Shown here in pieces: positions 36,274 through 45,532 of a stretch of DNA of 64,000 nucleotides. The notes beneath the pieces were generated by a model. It was not told the DNA's origin. It did not search any database and saw only the letters and a program-made list of their open reading frames with translations. The stretch's first letter is position 1. The number at the start of each line of letters is the position of its first letter. Position numbers and translations under genes: made by a program. This DNA comes from Dialister hominis (GTDB taxonomy: Bacteria > Bacillota > Negativicutes > Veillonellales > Dialisteraceae), in contig NZ_AP019697.1 of NCBI RefSeq assembly GCF_007164725.1, forward strand, positions 239,501 to 303,500, written 5' to 3'.

Positions 36274-37131
36274 TCAGGCGGAGAACATGGTTCCGAGTCC
36301 TTCGTCGGTTAAGAGTTCGATGAGGAGAGCGTGCGGGATCTCTCCATTGATGATGAAGACTTTCTTGACGCCGCCTTTGATGGCGTCGGTGCATCCGTCG
36401 ACTTTGGGGATCATGCCGCCTGCGATGGTGCCGTCTTTCTTGAGGGCTTCCGTCTCTTCGACGGTGAGGGACTTGATGAGGCTGCAGGGGTTGTCCTTGT
36501 CCTTGAGGACGCCGTCGATGTTGCTCATGAAGACGAGACATTCGGCGTTCAGGGCAGCTGCGATTTCAGTGGCTGCTGTGTCGGCGTTGATATTGTGCGG
36601 CTGTCCTTTGTCGTCGATGCCGACGGAGGAAATGACGGGGATGTAGCCGCCTGCGAGGAGGTTGTCGATGATGCCTTTATTGACGGCGTCGATTTCTCCT
36701 ACAAGGCCGAGGGCCGGGTCCTTGGTGTGGACGTGAATAAGGTTGCCGTCTATACCGCAGAGGCCGGCTGCCTTTCCGCCAAGGGCGGTGAGTTCAGCGA
36801 CAAGGCCTTTATTGATCTTACCGGCAAGGACCATCTGCACGACTTCCATGGTGTCTTCGTTCGTGACTCGGAGGCCGTTCACGAAGTGGGACTCGATGTG
36901 GAGGGCATCCAGCATATGGTTGATATCAGGGCCGCCTCCATGGACGAGGATGACATTGACGCCGACGAGGCGGAGGAGAAGGATGTCCTGCATGACGGAT
37001 TTCTTCAGTTCCGGATCGGTCATTGCATTTCCGCCGTACTTGGCAACGACGTATTTTCCTGCGTATTCTTTGATGTACGGGATCGCCTGGGTGAGGATCT
37101 CGGCGCGTACTGCATTAGTTGCCTGGTTCAT
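36274..37131 (-). CDS. argB: Acetylglutamate kinase
   Basis: 285-residue amino acid kinase that phosphorylates N-acetylglutamate. It shows the N-terminal YVVAKYGGNAM lysine motif, the substrate loop VHGGGPDINHML, NINADTAATEIAAAL and the nucleotide-site IAGGMIPKVDGC. AAAAGGAG precedes the ATG. An N-terminal helix of about 20 residues (the first residues up to IKEY) is present, as in arginine-sensitive hexameric enzymes, so feedback inhibition by arginine is possible. It is followed after 27 bases by argD. Confidence 0.93.
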   Translation of the reverse strand: MNQATNAVRAEILTQAIPYIKEYAGKYVVAKYGGNAMTDPELKKSVMQDILLLRLVGVNVILVHGGGPDINHMLDALHIESHFVNGLRVTNEDTMEVVQMVLAGKINKGLVAELTALGGKAAGLCGIDGNLIHVHTKDPALGLVGEIDAVNKGIIDNLLAGGYIPVISSVGIDDKGQPHNINADTAATEIAAALNAECLVFMSNIDGVLKDKDNPCSLIKSLTVEETEALKKDGTIAGGMIPKVDGCTDAIKGGVKKVFIINGEIPHALLIELLTDEGLGTMFSA

Positions 37132-37192
37132 GGTAAGTCTCCTTTTCGGGGTATAAAGAGGGCTCCCTCCTTATGGAAGGAGCCGCTTTTGC

Positions 37193-38167
37193 TTAGAGGA
37201 CAAGGCCGGTCTCTGCCGGGAAGCCGAGCATGATGTTCATGCATTCGATGGCAGCTCCGGAAGCGCCTTTGCCGAGGTTGTCAAAAGAGGCGAGGACGAG
37301 AATGCGGTCGTCGTTTCCTGCGATGTAGATGGTGAGGCTGTCTTTGCCGGCATCCTTGTTCGCATTGAGGAAGAGGCCGTTCGTTTCGTCGGTGGTAAGG
37401 TCAGAAATTTTGACGATATTGGAACCTTTGTAGCAGCGTTTGTAGATTTCATGGAAATCGTCGATGTCGACGGATCCGGGAAGTCCGCAGGGGAGCTGCA
37501 GGAAATGGGTGTGGAAGCCGATGGTGACCTGCATGCCGGCCACATAGTCGGCTACGATTGGTGAAAAGATCGGTTCTTCGCAGAGTTTGCAGACTTTCAT
37601 GATTTCCGGAAGGTGCTTGTGCTTCTGGGAGAGTCCGTACTGGCGGGGAGCCTTGAGTTCTTCTCTCATGTTTTCTTCGTAGTCCTTGATCATGGATTTG
37701 CCGCCGCCGCTGTATCCGGTGAGGGAGAAGCAGTGGAGGGGGTAATTGATCGGGAGGACGCCGGCTTTGACGAGCGGGTAGAGGATGGAAATGACGCCGG
37801 ATGCGTGGCAGCCCGGGACTGCGACTTTATCCGCTTTGGCGATGGCGTCTTTCTGCTGCTCGGAAAGTTCAGGGAATCCGTAGACCCAGTCCTCTTTCGT
37901 CCGGTGGGCAGTGGAGGTGTCGAGGATGCGGATGCCTGTGCCTTCGGTGGCTTTGACGATTTCCCTGGATGCATCATCCGGAAGGCAGAGGAACATGATG
38001 TCGGCTTCCTTGGCAAAGGAAACGATGGTGTCGATGTCCTTTTTCTTGTCTTCGGGAAGGGAAAGAAGGTCGATGTCTTTTCTGCCGGACAGGCGGTCGT
38101 GCAGGCGGAGGCCCGTGGTTCCTGATTCTCCGACGATAAAGACTTTTGGCAGTGATTTCTGTGTCAT
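37193..38167 (-). CDS. argC: N-acetyl-gamma-glutamyl-phosphate reductase, type 2
   Basis: 324-residue NADPH-dependent reductase for the third step of arginine synthesis, of the shorter type 2 form. Motifs: VFIVGESGTTGLRLHDRL for cofactor binding, the catalytic cysteine in VAVPGCHASGVISIL, and SLTGYSGGGKSMI. ATG 38167 is preferred because AAGGA lies eight bases upstream; another ATG three codons earlier overlaps that site. argF lies 19 bases upstream and argB about 60 bases downstream, all in one transcription unit. Confidence 0.92.
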   Translation of the reverse strand: MTQKSLPKVFIVGESGTTGLRLHDRLSGRKDIDLLSLPEDKKKDIDTIVSFAKEADIMFLCLPDDASREIVKATEGTGIRILDTSTAHRTKEDWVYGFPELSEQQKDAIAKADKVAVPGCHASGVISILYPLVKAGVLPINYPLHCFSLTGYSGGGKSMIKDYEENMREELKAPRQYGLSQKHKHLPEIMKVCKLCEEPIFSPIVADYVAGMQVTIGFHTHFLQLPCGLPGSVDIDDFHEIYKRCYKGSNIVKISDLTTDETNGLFLNANKDAGKDSLTIYIAGNDDRILVLASFDNLGKGASGAAIECMNIMLGFPAETGLVL

Positions 38168-38185
38168 GATACTCATCCTTCTTTC

Positions 38186-39199
38186 TTATTCATGAATGGG
38201 ATACTCGGCAAATGAGGCGACCATCACGGCTTTGATGGTCGGGAGTCTGTTGGCGGCTTCCTGGAAGGCCAGAGAGAACGGCGCTTCGAAGACGTCGTCT
38301 GTGACTTCGATGCCGTCGAGGCCGAATCTTTCGTAGATGTCCTTGCCGACTTTTGTCTCGGTATTGTGGAAGGCCGGGAGGCAGTGGCAGAAGACGGTGT
38401 CCGGATTTCCGGTGTTCTTGATCATGTCCATCGTGATGCGGTATGGCATGAAGAGTTTGATGCGTTCGCCCCAGAGTTCGTAGGGGTCGCCCATGGTGAC
38501 CCAGACTCCGGTGTAGATGACGTCGAGGCCTTTGACGCCTTCTACGGGATCGTCGGTGAAGGTGAAGGTCGCGCCAGTCTTCTCAGCGATTTTCTGGCAT
38601 TTGGCGAGGAAATCGTCTTCAGGGAAGAACTGGGCGGGTCCGATGATGCGGAAGTCCATGCCTGCAAGGGCTGCGCCTGCCATGAGGGCGTGCGCCATAT
38701 TGGACTGTCCGTGTCCGACGTAAGCGAAGGAGAGTTCATTCAGAGGTTTATTGAAATGTTCCTTCAGTGTCAGGAAATTGGCGAGGGTCTGTGTCGGGTG
38801 GTCGTAGTCGGTGAGGCCGTTCCAGACGGGAACGCCTGCCTTGGCTGCGAGTTCTTCGACAGCGGACTGCTTGAAGCCTCTGTATTCGATTCCATCGAAC
38901 ATGGATGCGAGGACGCGGGCGGTGTCGGCAATGGATTCTTTCTTGCCGATCTGGCTGCCTGTCGGTCCGAGGTATGTGGTGAATGCGCGCTGGTCTCTGG
39001 CAGCGACTTCGAATGCACAGCGGGTTCGTGTGGAATCTTTTTCGAAGATGAGGGCAAAGTTCTTTCCCTTCAGTGTCTGGATTTCCTTGCCTTCTTTCTT
39101 GTCTTTCTTAAGAGCGGCTGCGAGGTCCAGGTAGTATGCGAATTCTTCGGGTGTGTAGTCGGTCATGCTCAGGAACGGTTTATTGAGTAAGCTTTTCAT
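38186..39199 (-). CDS. argF: Ornithine carbamoyltransferase
   Basis: 337-residue enzyme that makes citrulline from ornithine and carbamoyl phosphate. Signatures are the carbamoyl phosphate loop STRTR at 56-60, the [14 protein letters not shown] block, the ornithine site ending in HCLPAFH, and a terminal helix. In a biosynthetic argCBD context it is the anabolic ArgF, not a catabolic ArcB; no arcA or arcC lies near. GAGAGG precedes the ATG, 38 bases after the M20 amidohydrolase gene. Confidence 0.92.
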   Translation of the reverse strand: MKSLLNKPFLSMTDYTPEEFAYYLDLAAALKKDKKEGKEIQTLKGKNFALIFEKDSTRTRCAFEVAARDQRAFTTYLGPTGSQIGKKESIADTARVLASMFDGIEYRGFKQSAVEELAAKAGVPVWNGLTDYDHPTQTLANFLTLKEHFNKPLNELSFAYVGHGQSNMAHALMAGAALAGMDFRIIGPAQFFPEDDFLAKCQKIAEKTGATFTFTDDPVEGVKGLDVIYTGVWVTMGDPYELWGERIKLFMPYRITMDMIKNTGNPDTVFCHCLPAFHNTETKVGKDIYERFGLDGIEVTDDVFEAPFSLAFQEAANRLPTIKAVMVASFAEYPIHE

Positions 39200-39237
39200 G
39201 ATATACCTCTCAGAGGGAAATGTTCTTTCGAACGGGA

Positions 39238-40416
39238 TTATTCTTTGGCTAAAGTTTCGAGGCAGGCGCCTGCTTCCATGATGATGCCCAGTGGAAGGAT
39301 GGATTCGTCTAGAGCGAAGCTTGCATTGTGCAGGGCAGGAGTTCCTTCCTTGCCGGTGCCGAGCCAGAGGAAGGCGCCGGGGAATTTTTCAAGGTAGTAG
39401 GAGAAGTCTTCTGCACACATGGACGGGAATTCCGGATGGGTGATGTGTTCCTTGCCGATGTAGGTCTTGGCAACTTCATCGAGGAAGTCAATCTTTTCCG
39501 GTGTATTGATCGTGGCGCTGTGGCCGCGTACGTAGTTCAGTTCGGAATGGGTGCCAAACGTGTAGTCGAGCCCTTTGAGGAGTTCTCCCAGACGCTGTTC
39601 CATCTTGTCGCGGAGGGCCGGGGTGTACGTACGGACGGTACCTTCGAGGTAAGCATCTTCGACGCCTACGTTGTAGCGGGTGCCTGCATTCATGAGGCCG
39701 ATGGTGCATACGACATTTTCCATCGGGTTCATCTCACGGGAGATGAGTGTCTGCACGTCGATGATGAAGTGGGCAGCGGCTACGAGAGCATCCGTGCCAT
39801 TGTGCGGCTGCGCTGCGTGGGTGGATTTCCCTTTGACGTGGACGTAGAAACGATCGGATGCTGCCATGAGATTTCCTTTTTTCAGTCCGACCTGCCCGAC
39901 GGGAAGTTCAGGCCATACGTGGAGGCCGTAGATTTCTTCGATGTCATCGAGCTTGCCGGAAGCGGCGATGTGGCGTCCGCCCCCGATGGAAGCTTCTTCT
40001 TCAGCCGGCTGGAATACGAGCTTCACTGTGCCGTGGAGCTGGCTCTTCATGGACTGGAGGACAGCGGCAGCGCCGAGAAGGATGGACATGTGGCCGTCGT
40101 GGCCGCATGCGTGCATGACGCCTTTGTTTTTCGAAGCAAAGGGCAGGCCTGTCAATTCGGTGACGGGGAGGGCATCCATGTCGGCTCTGAGGGCTACGGT
40201 CTTGCCGGGAAGATCGCCTTTGATAGTCCCAAGGACTGCCGTCCCGAAGAAGCCTGTTTCAAAGGGGATGCCGAGTTCAGTGAGGACCTGCTGGATATAA
40301 AGGGAAGTCTCTTTTTCTTCTCCGGACACTTCAGGATATTCATGGAAGTGTCGTCTCCATCCCACCACCTTTGGCAGGATCTGCGATGTTTTTTCCTTGA
40401 CTTCCTTTTCGTACAT
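39238..40416 (-). CDS. M20 family amidohydrolase, first gene of the arginine operon
   Basis: 392-residue zinc/manganese-type M20D amidohydrolase (hippurate hydrolase / N-acyl-amino acid deacylase group). Metal-binding residues: C104 and H106 in [12 protein letters not shown]139-E140 in VFQPAEEE, H163 region in YGLHVWPEL, and a C-terminal histidine in LHNASFAL. Start at 40416 has AGAGGT eight bases upstream. As first gene before argF-C-B-D it may remove the acetyl group from N-acetylornithine, a step the other enzymes here do not supply; this is inference. It could equally hydrolyse other N-acyl amino acids. Confidence 0.82.
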   Translation of the reverse strand: MYEKEVKEKTSQILPKVVGWRRHFHEYPEVSGEEKETSLYIQQVLTELGIPFETGFFGTAVLGTIKGDLPGKTVALRADMDALPVTELTGLPFASKNKGVMHACGHDGHMSILLGAAAVLQSMKSQLHGTVKLVFQPAEEEASIGGGRHIAASGKLDDIEEIYGLHVWPELPVGQVGLKKGNLMAASDRFYVHVKGKSTHAAQPHNGTDALVAAAHFIIDVQTLISREMNPMENVVCTIGLMNAGTRYNVGVEDAYLEGTVRTYTPALRDKMEQRLGELLKGLDYTFGTHSELNYVRGHSATINTPEKIDFLDEVAKTYIGKEHITHPEFPSMCAEDFSYYLEKFPGAFLWLGTGKEGTPALHNASFALDESILPLGIIMEAGACLETLAKE

Positions 40417-40437
40417 TCCGAGGACCTCTTTTCTATG

Positions 40438-40471
40438 GCATAAATGCATGTTTATGCAATATTGCATAAAC
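40438..40471. promoter_or_regulatory. Palindromic operator upstream of the arginine operon
   Basis: A 22-bp perfect palindrome at 40450-40471 (half-site TTTATGCAAT) with an extra inverted half-site GCATAAA at 40438-40444, 22-55 bases before the first gene of the operon. Position and A/T-rich symmetric form fit an arginine repressor site, although its TGCAAT-ATTGCA centre is two bases shorter than the usual ARG box. Confidence 0.5.
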
Positions 40472-40619
40472 GATATTCGGCGGATATGTGGATTATTTCC
40501 ATCAAATCTCAATTTTTGAAGAAATATAAAAATCCGCACGTTTTTGGATTGAAATAATAATAATACAACTTTTAGAATAAATATTCAATAAGTTACATAA
40601 ATATTTTTTGAAAAATTTT

Positions 40620-40650
40620 TTGAGAGCGCATTCGGACCATGAAGTATAAT
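40620..40650 (+). promoter_or_regulatory. Probable promoter of the TonB-dependent receptor
   Basis: TTGAGA (40620-40625), 19-base spacer and TATAAT (40645-40650), 54 bases before the start codon. The AT-rich stretch upstream (40545-40620) is shared with the divergent arginine operon. Confidence 0.45.
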
Positions 40651-40703
40651 AGAAAGGAATAAATACAGGCAGCCTGCCGGTCAGGCTCTGGCAAGGGGGG
40701 ATC

Positions 40704-42746
40704 ATGATGAATCAGCCGCGCGGCTCTCGCGGCTCTATTAATAAGAAAAATATAATAAAGAAGGCAGTGCTTCTTTCCATGGGAGGGGCTCTCTTGATGC
40801 CGATTTCTTCCGGCGCAGAAGAGGTATATTCGCTTCCGGAGATGGTTGTGACGGCAGAAAAGATGCCAGTCGAATCGAAGAAGGAACCGCAGGCGGTCCA
40901 GGTCGTCGATCAGAAGGAAATCGAAAGCCTTGGCGCGGTGAATGCGACGCAGGCCCTGGAGCTTGTGACGGGAATCAACCTTTCAAGCGGGAAGGCCGGC
41001 AGCACGGCTTCCATGGGCGGCACGCAGGTGATGCTCCGCGGCATGAATACGAATCAGGTGCTGATCCTTGTTGACGGCAGGCGCATGGCGGATGAGGATA
41101 CGAGCCAGACAAAGAATGCCTACCTTCTTTCAAGGATTCCTCTTTCCACGATCGACAAGATCGAAGTCGTGAGGGGTCCGTCGGGTGCGATGTACGGCTC
41201 AGACGGCATGGGCGGCGTCATCAATATCATCACGAAGAAGCCGGACAAGGAAGAAACGGTGCTCGGCTTCCACACGGGGGAGGCGGAGTGGGGCGAGGAC
41301 CTCCGCTATACGACTGGGAAACTCGGCCGCTGGAATTCCTCCTTCCATTACAGCACGGCAAAGGTGCGCCCTCTTTCCTACAGGAACCAGGGGACGGATG
41401 AACGCGGCATCATAACGGACGGCTGGGATGTGCCGGGCTATGGCAGAAGACAGGAAATCGGGCTCGATACGGTCTATGATTTCGAGAACAGGAACGAGAA
41501 CAAGGTGCGCTTCGGCGTGAATTACTTCGACGAATCGATGCTGACGCGCTTTGCTGACGGCGGCATGCAGATGGGCTGGCTGTACCTGCCGCTCCAGAAG
41601 GATGACAGGAGCCGCATCGACCGTCATGAGACGGACACGTTCCTAACGTATACAGGAAAGACGGACAGAAATGAATACGAAGGCAGCGTTTCCTACAGCC
41701 GCCTTACGAAGAATTCGAAGACGAGCAATGACCGTCCTGATTTTACGGGCATCCTTCCGCCATTCGTGAATTCCATGCTGGACACGTTGTACCCTGCCAG
41801 CGATTACGACAAGGCGGAGTACACGGAGTGGGCGCTTTCCGGAAAGGACACGATGACCTTTGACAAGCACCGCGTGACGTACGGCGGGGATTACCGCATG
41901 ACGTCGTACACGGGGACGCGCCTCGGCGAAGGAAAGGAAGAAGAAGGGCACAGCATCGAGAATGCGGCGCTCTATGTGACGGATTTCTGGACGATGGGCG
42001 GGGGCGTGACGCTGACACCATCCTTCCGCATGGAGCATAACAACCGCTTCGGTGATTACGGCGTGCCAAGACTGGGCGCGACATGGGAGCTGGATCCCCA
42101 TAACAGGATCAAGGCAGACTATGGCGCCGGATACCGCGCGCCGACAGTTTCGGAAATGTACCTCAATCTCAATCATTTCGCTTACCGCATTTACGGCAAT
42201 CCCGATCTTTCTCCGGAGAAATCCCGCTCCCTCGATCTTTCATATGAATGGGAATTGGGAAATCTCAAGGGCAAGGTGACCTGGTTCAAGAACCGCGTGA
42301 AGAACCTGATCGACATCGTGCAGGTGAGCGATGCCGTCTACCATTATGAAAACGTGAACCGCGCCGACATCGAGGGCGTGGAGACAGAGCTTTCCGCGCT
42401 GATGGGAAGCCGCTGGAACTGGCGACTTTCGCATGTGTACCTCGATGCCGAGAACAAGACGGACGGCACGATGCTCGACAACCGCGCGCGCCATACGGTG
42501 ACGGCCGCTCTTTTCTATGATGATCATGATGATTACGGCTGGTCGGGCGCCATCTGGGATACCTTCCAGGACCACTACCGCTTTGATGATGAAGCGTATA
42601 CATTCCAGACGCTGAACACGTCCATCCGGAAACGCTGGGACGACTGGTCCATGACGGCGGGCGTCTATAACTGGTTCGACAAGAAAGTGGACGACCTTTA
42701 CGTCCATGGAAGAGAATGGTTCACAGGCATGCAGGTCAGACTGTAA
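40704..42746 (+). CDS. TonB-dependent outer-membrane receptor
   Basis: 680-residue outer-membrane receptor. Residues 1-40 form a signal peptide (basic start, KAVLLSMGGALLMPISSGAEE), followed by a TonB-box-like EMVVTAEKMP, the plug domain (about 50-165: QVMLRGMNTNQVLILVDGRR, VVRGPSGAMYGSDGMGGVIN) and a 22-strand-type barrel to the end, where the last strand reads FTGMQVRL. It resembles the CirA/FepA/BtuB group; a metal chelate or cobalamin is the likely cargo, not decidable here. It is a single gene with its own promoter and a terminator at 42778; no ABC partner adjoins it. Its presence shows an outer membrane. Confidence 0.9.
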   Translation: MMNQPRGSRGSINKKNIIKKAVLLSMGGALLMPISSGAEEVYSLPEMVVTAEKMPVESKKEPQAVQVVDQKEIESLGAVNATQALELVTGINLSSGKAGSTASMGGTQVMLRGMNTNQVLILVDGRRMADEDTSQTKNAYLLSRIPLSTIDKIEVVRGPSGAMYGSDGMGGVINIITKKPDKEETVLGFHTGEAEWGEDLRYTTGKLGRWNSSFHYSTAKVRPLSYRNQGTDERGIITDGWDVPGYGRRQEIGLDTVYDFENRNENKVRFGVNYFDESMLTRFADGGMQMGWLYLPLQKDDRSRIDRHETDTFLTYTGKTDRNEYEGSVSYSRLTKNSKTSNDRPDFTGILPPFVNSMLDTLYPASDYDKAEYTEWALSGKDTMTFDKHRVTYGGDYRMTSYTGTRLGEGKEEEGHSIENAALYVTDFWTMGGGVTLTPSFRMEHNNRFGDYGVPRLGATWELDPHNRIKADYGAGYRAPTVSEMYLNLNHFAYRIYGNPDLSPEKSRSLDLSYEWELGNLKGKVTWFKNRVKNLIDIVQVSDAVYHYENVNRADIEGVETELSALMGSRWNWRLSHVYLDAENKTDGTMLDNRARHTVTAALFYDDHDDYGWSGAIWDTFQDHYRFDDEAYTFQTLNTSIRKRWDDWSMTAGVYNWFDKKVDDLYVHGREWFTGMQVRL

Positions 42747-42777
42747 GCGGGGTATTATAAAGAGGCTGTTATATAGA

Positions 42778-42815
42778 GAGCTGCGGGAATGCGATGCATT
42801 TCCTGCGGCTTTTTC
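42778..42815 (+). terminator. Terminator after the TonB-dependent receptor
   Basis: GCTGCGGGAA...TTCCTGCGGC hairpin followed by TTTTTCTTT. Confidence 0.75.
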
Positions 42816-43044
42816 TTTGCATGAATGCATTTCCTGAATGGGAAAGCGGCGGATACTCCCGTTTCGCTTCTATGACAATCTGTATGAAATGGAATAGTAT
42901 TTCGGTAATTATGTGGTATATCCAGCCATTTTCAAGAAATATTTCTGATTTTGAGGGATTATAGATAAAAGTGTACTCTTTTTCTAAAAAATATTGACTA
43001 TTTTTGATATTTTCTGAAATATTTTACTTTTAATTGAAAAAGTG

Positions 43045-43270
43045 TGATATAATAACATCAATGAGCAGGCATGTACTAACGAGAACGGACAACCGAGAAA
43101 CGTAAATCATGGGAGAGACGCTTGTAGTGTTCTCTTTTTTTAGTGCCCGGGAGCGGATGGATCCGCAGATACGAAGACCCGGAAGATGCAAAGATGCATA
43201 GATTGAGACGCCTGCCTTTTTTATTAGCGATGAGCGAATGCGTACCCATGACGCACACAGGAGGAAACAC
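43045..43270 (+). promoter_or_regulatory. Extended -10 promoter and long leader of the DEAD-box gene
   Basis: TGA-TATAAT at 43045-43053 begins a leader of about 200 bases. It contains GAGAAC (about 43080) which can pair with GTTCTC (about 43128) directly before a run of T residues, i.e. a terminator-like structure inside the leader, then a GGATGGATCCGC hairpin region and a second T-rich stretch. Long leaders of this kind are common ahead of cold-shock DEAD-box helicases. The rest of 42747-43270 is AT-rich with no gene. Confidence 0.5.
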
Positions 43271-44824
43271 ATGTACGAAACTTTTGACGAATTAGGAATC
43301 CAGCCGGAAATTCTGCAGGCCGTAAAGGATATGGGGTTCGAGGAACCGACCCCGATCCAGAAGGTCTCCATTCCAGTAGCACTTTCCGGAAAGGATCTGA
43401 TTGGTCAGGCACAGACAGGCACAGGCAAAACCGCAGCATTCGGTATCCCTGTACTGGAACGCATTGACACAACAAAGCCAGGTCCGCAGGCAGTCATCCT
43501 TTCGCCAACCAGAGAACTGGCTATCCAGTCCGCTGAAGAAATCAACCATCTTGCACAGTACCTGCCGATCCACGCACTGCCGATCTACGGCGGTCAGGAT
43601 ATTGAACGCCAGTTCAAGGCACTCCGCAAGAAACCAAACATCATCGTAGCTACCCCGGGCCGTCTGATGGACCATATGAAGCGCGGCACGATCGACCTCT
43701 CCAATGTACAGATTCTCGTCCTTGATGAAGGCGATGAAATGGTCGATATGGGATTCATCGACGACATCCGCACGATCCTTGCTGCTATTCCGGAAGAAAG
43801 ACAGACCATGTTCTTCTCCGCTACCATGCCTGGACCGATCCGTGAACTCGCTGAAACATTCCTGAAGGACCCGGAAGTCGTCAAGATCAAGGCTGCTACC
43901 GTAACCATCGACCTGATCGAACAGGAATACATCGAACTGCCGGACCGTCAGAAATTTGACGCACTCTGCCGTCTGCTCGATATGCAGGATCCCGAACTGG
44001 CTATCGTATTCGTACGCACCAAGCGCCGCTGCGATGAAGTCACCGAAGCTCTGAAGAAGAGAGGCTACATGGCCGAAGGTCTTCACGGCGACCTGTCCCA
44101 GCAGAAGAGAGACACCGTCGTACGCCAGTTCAAGGAAGGCACCATTGATATCCTCGTTGCTACCGACGTCGCTGCCAGAGGCCTTGATATTTCCGGCGTC
44201 ACACACGTTTACAACTTCGATATGCCGCAGGATCCGGAAATCTATGTACACCGCGTAGGCCGTACAGGCCGCGCAGGACAGACCGGTCTTGCTACGACAT
44301 TCGTCATTTCCAGAGAAATGGGCCAGCTGCGTGACATCGAAAGAGTCATCCGCCGCCGCATTACCCGCCGCTCTGTACCGACACTGACCGAAGTCATGGA
44401 AGAAAACCAGAAGGCTGCCATTGAAAGCCTTTCCGAAGCAGCTCAGGCTGGCGGACTCGAACAGTTCCGCGAAAGCGCCGAAGAACTCCTGAATGACCAG
44501 GACTCCGTATCCCTCGTTGCAGCAGCTATCAAACTGCTGACCAAACAGCCGGACGTTACTCCGGTCAAGATCACGGAAGAAGCTCCGAACTTCAGAAGAA
44601 GAAGCGGCGGCGGACACCGTCGTTTCGAAGGCGGAAACCGCCCGAGAAGACACTTCGAAGGACGCGGCGACCATGAAGGCCGCGGCGACAGAGAAGGACG
44701 CCGTTTCGAAGGAAAGCGCGGAGGCCGTCATTTCGAAGGCGGTCGCGGCAATCGTCCGAAAGGACCGAAGAGCCCGAGAGTGCAGGACTCCAATTTCAAA
44801 TTATACTTCAAGAACTCTGACTGA
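43271..44824 (+). CDS. DEAD-box ATP-dependent RNA helicase (CshA/CsdA type)
   Basis: 517-residue RNA helicase for ribosome assembly, RNA decay or cold adaptation. Motifs in order: Q motif (FDELGIQ...PTPIQ), Walker A AQTGTGKT (47-54), PTRELA, GG, TPGR, motif II as DEGD (152-155) instead of DEAD, SAT, then the second RecA domain with ARGLDI and HRVGRTGRAG. Residues 430-517 form a basic tail rich in Arg, Gly and FEG repeats that should bind RNA. ATG at 43271 follows AGGAGGAAAC. The codon use (few rare codons) suggests high expression. Confidence 0.92.
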   Translation: MYETFDELGIQPEILQAVKDMGFEEPTPIQKVSIPVALSGKDLIGQAQTGTGKTAAFGIPVLERIDTTKPGPQAVILSPTRELAIQSAEEINHLAQYLPIHALPIYGGQDIERQFKALRKKPNIIVATPGRLMDHMKRGTIDLSNVQILVLDEGDEMVDMGFIDDIRTILAAIPEERQTMFFSATMPGPIRELAETFLKDPEVVKIKAATVTIDLIEQEYIELPDRQKFDALCRLLDMQDPELAIVFVRTKRRCDEVTEALKKRGYMAEGLHGDLSQQKRDTVVRQFKEGTIDILVATDVAARGLDISGVTHVYNFDMPQDPEIYVHRVGRTGRAGQTGLATTFVISREMGQLRDIERVIRRRITRRSVPTLTEVMEENQKAAIESLSEAAQAGGLEQFRESAEELLNDQDSVSLVAAAIKLLTKQPDVTPVKITEEAPNFRRRSGGGHRRFEGGNRPRRHFEGRGDHEGRGDREGRRFEGKRGGRHFEGGRGNRPKGPKSPRVQDSNFKLYFKNSD

Positions 44825-44841
44825 TTAGAGGGCTTGAATGA

Positions 44842-44870
44842 AAAGAGGCCGGGATCATTCCCGGTCTTTT
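44842..44870 (+). terminator. Terminator after the DEAD-box helicase gene
   Basis: GCCGGGA-TCA-TTCCCGGT hairpin followed by CTTTT, 20 bases after the stop. Confidence 0.75.
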
Positions 44871-44979
44871 GGATTTTCTGAAACAAGACTAAAAAGAATT
44901 TTTTCGATACTAGCAATTTCAGGGGAAACAGAGTATCTTAAATACAGGAATCCAAATTTCCAAGAAGGAGGAATGTTCC

Positions 44980-45261
44980 ATGAAAAAAATTACCATGATC
45001 AAGATCCCGGGATGCCCGTACTGCGCAAAAGCGAAGAAGGCATTCGAGGAACTTTGCCAGAAACCGGAATATGCCAATGCAGAAGTAGAAGTGATCGATG
45101 AACAGCTGCAGCCGGAGCTCGTCACTCCATACAACGGCAAGTACTACTATGTACCGAGCCTCTTCATCGACGGGGAAAAGCTTTTCGAAGCCCAGCCCGG
45201 ACAGGATTACGAGACAATCAAGGCAGCTGTAGAAAAAACCTTAAAAGCTGCTGCGGAATAA
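44980..45261 (+). CDS. Glutaredoxin-like thioredoxin-fold protein
   Basis: 93-residue cytoplasmic protein with redox motif C12-P-Y-C15 near the N-terminus (MIKIPGCPYCAKAKKAFEEL) and a cis-proline position in YYVPSLFIDGEKLF. This is the glutaredoxin/NrdH-like fold. AAGGAGGAATG precedes the ATG. It is monocistronic between two terminators. The partner (glutathione, thioredoxin reductase or a peroxidase) is not visible. Confidence 0.85.
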   Translation: MKKITMIKIPGCPYCAKAKKAFEELCQKPEYANAEVEVIDEQLQPELVTPYNGKYYYVPSLFIDGEKLFEAQPGQDYETIKAAVEKTLKAAAE

Positions 45262-45274
45262 ACGGTAGCAAAAA

Positions 45275-45527
45275 AGGTGCTGTGACAAAATGGTTTATCA
45301 TTTTGCCACAGCACCTTTTTCTATTGGAATATTCCATTAAAGGATTATCTAACAAATGTATTTATTTGTTCTGTCTGAAAACCTAAAAACCTCGCTGCGC
45401 TCGAGAACTACTCTATTCCCCGGCTTCGCCGGGACCTTCTCCTTCGGAGCAAGGTTAACACCCTTAAACCTCGCTTCGCTCGAGAAAAGGAAAAGGCAGC
45501 GTTTTAACGAATTTTGTCACAGCCCCT
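45275..45527. mobile_element. MITE-like element, copy B
   Basis: 253-bp unit with ends AGGTGCTGTGACAAAAT (45275-45291) and ATTTTGTCACAGCCCCT (45511-45527), inverted repeats with one mismatch in 17. The left end doubles as the terminator of the glutaredoxin-like gene (22-base arms, 45271-45320, with one mismatch). The interior (45340-45527) is about 85 percent identical by eye to copy A at 7851-8112. It fills the gap 45262-45532 between convergent genes. Confidence 0.6.
45375..45484 (-). repeat. Dispersed intergenic repeat, copy 6 (inside MITE-like unit B)
   Basis: Minus-strand start GAGCGAAGCGAGGTTTAAG, followed by CTCC-GAAG-GGAG and CCCGGC-GAAG-CCGGGG hairpins; same order as in the 7961-8069 copy. 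Confidence 0.6.
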
Positions 45528-45532
45528 TTTTA

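Noticed and set aside
40545-40620. A Fur box before the TonB-dependent receptor.
   Set aside because: The AT-rich ATAATAATAAT stretch matches only part of the Fur consensus without the expected inverted half; too weak to report as a site.
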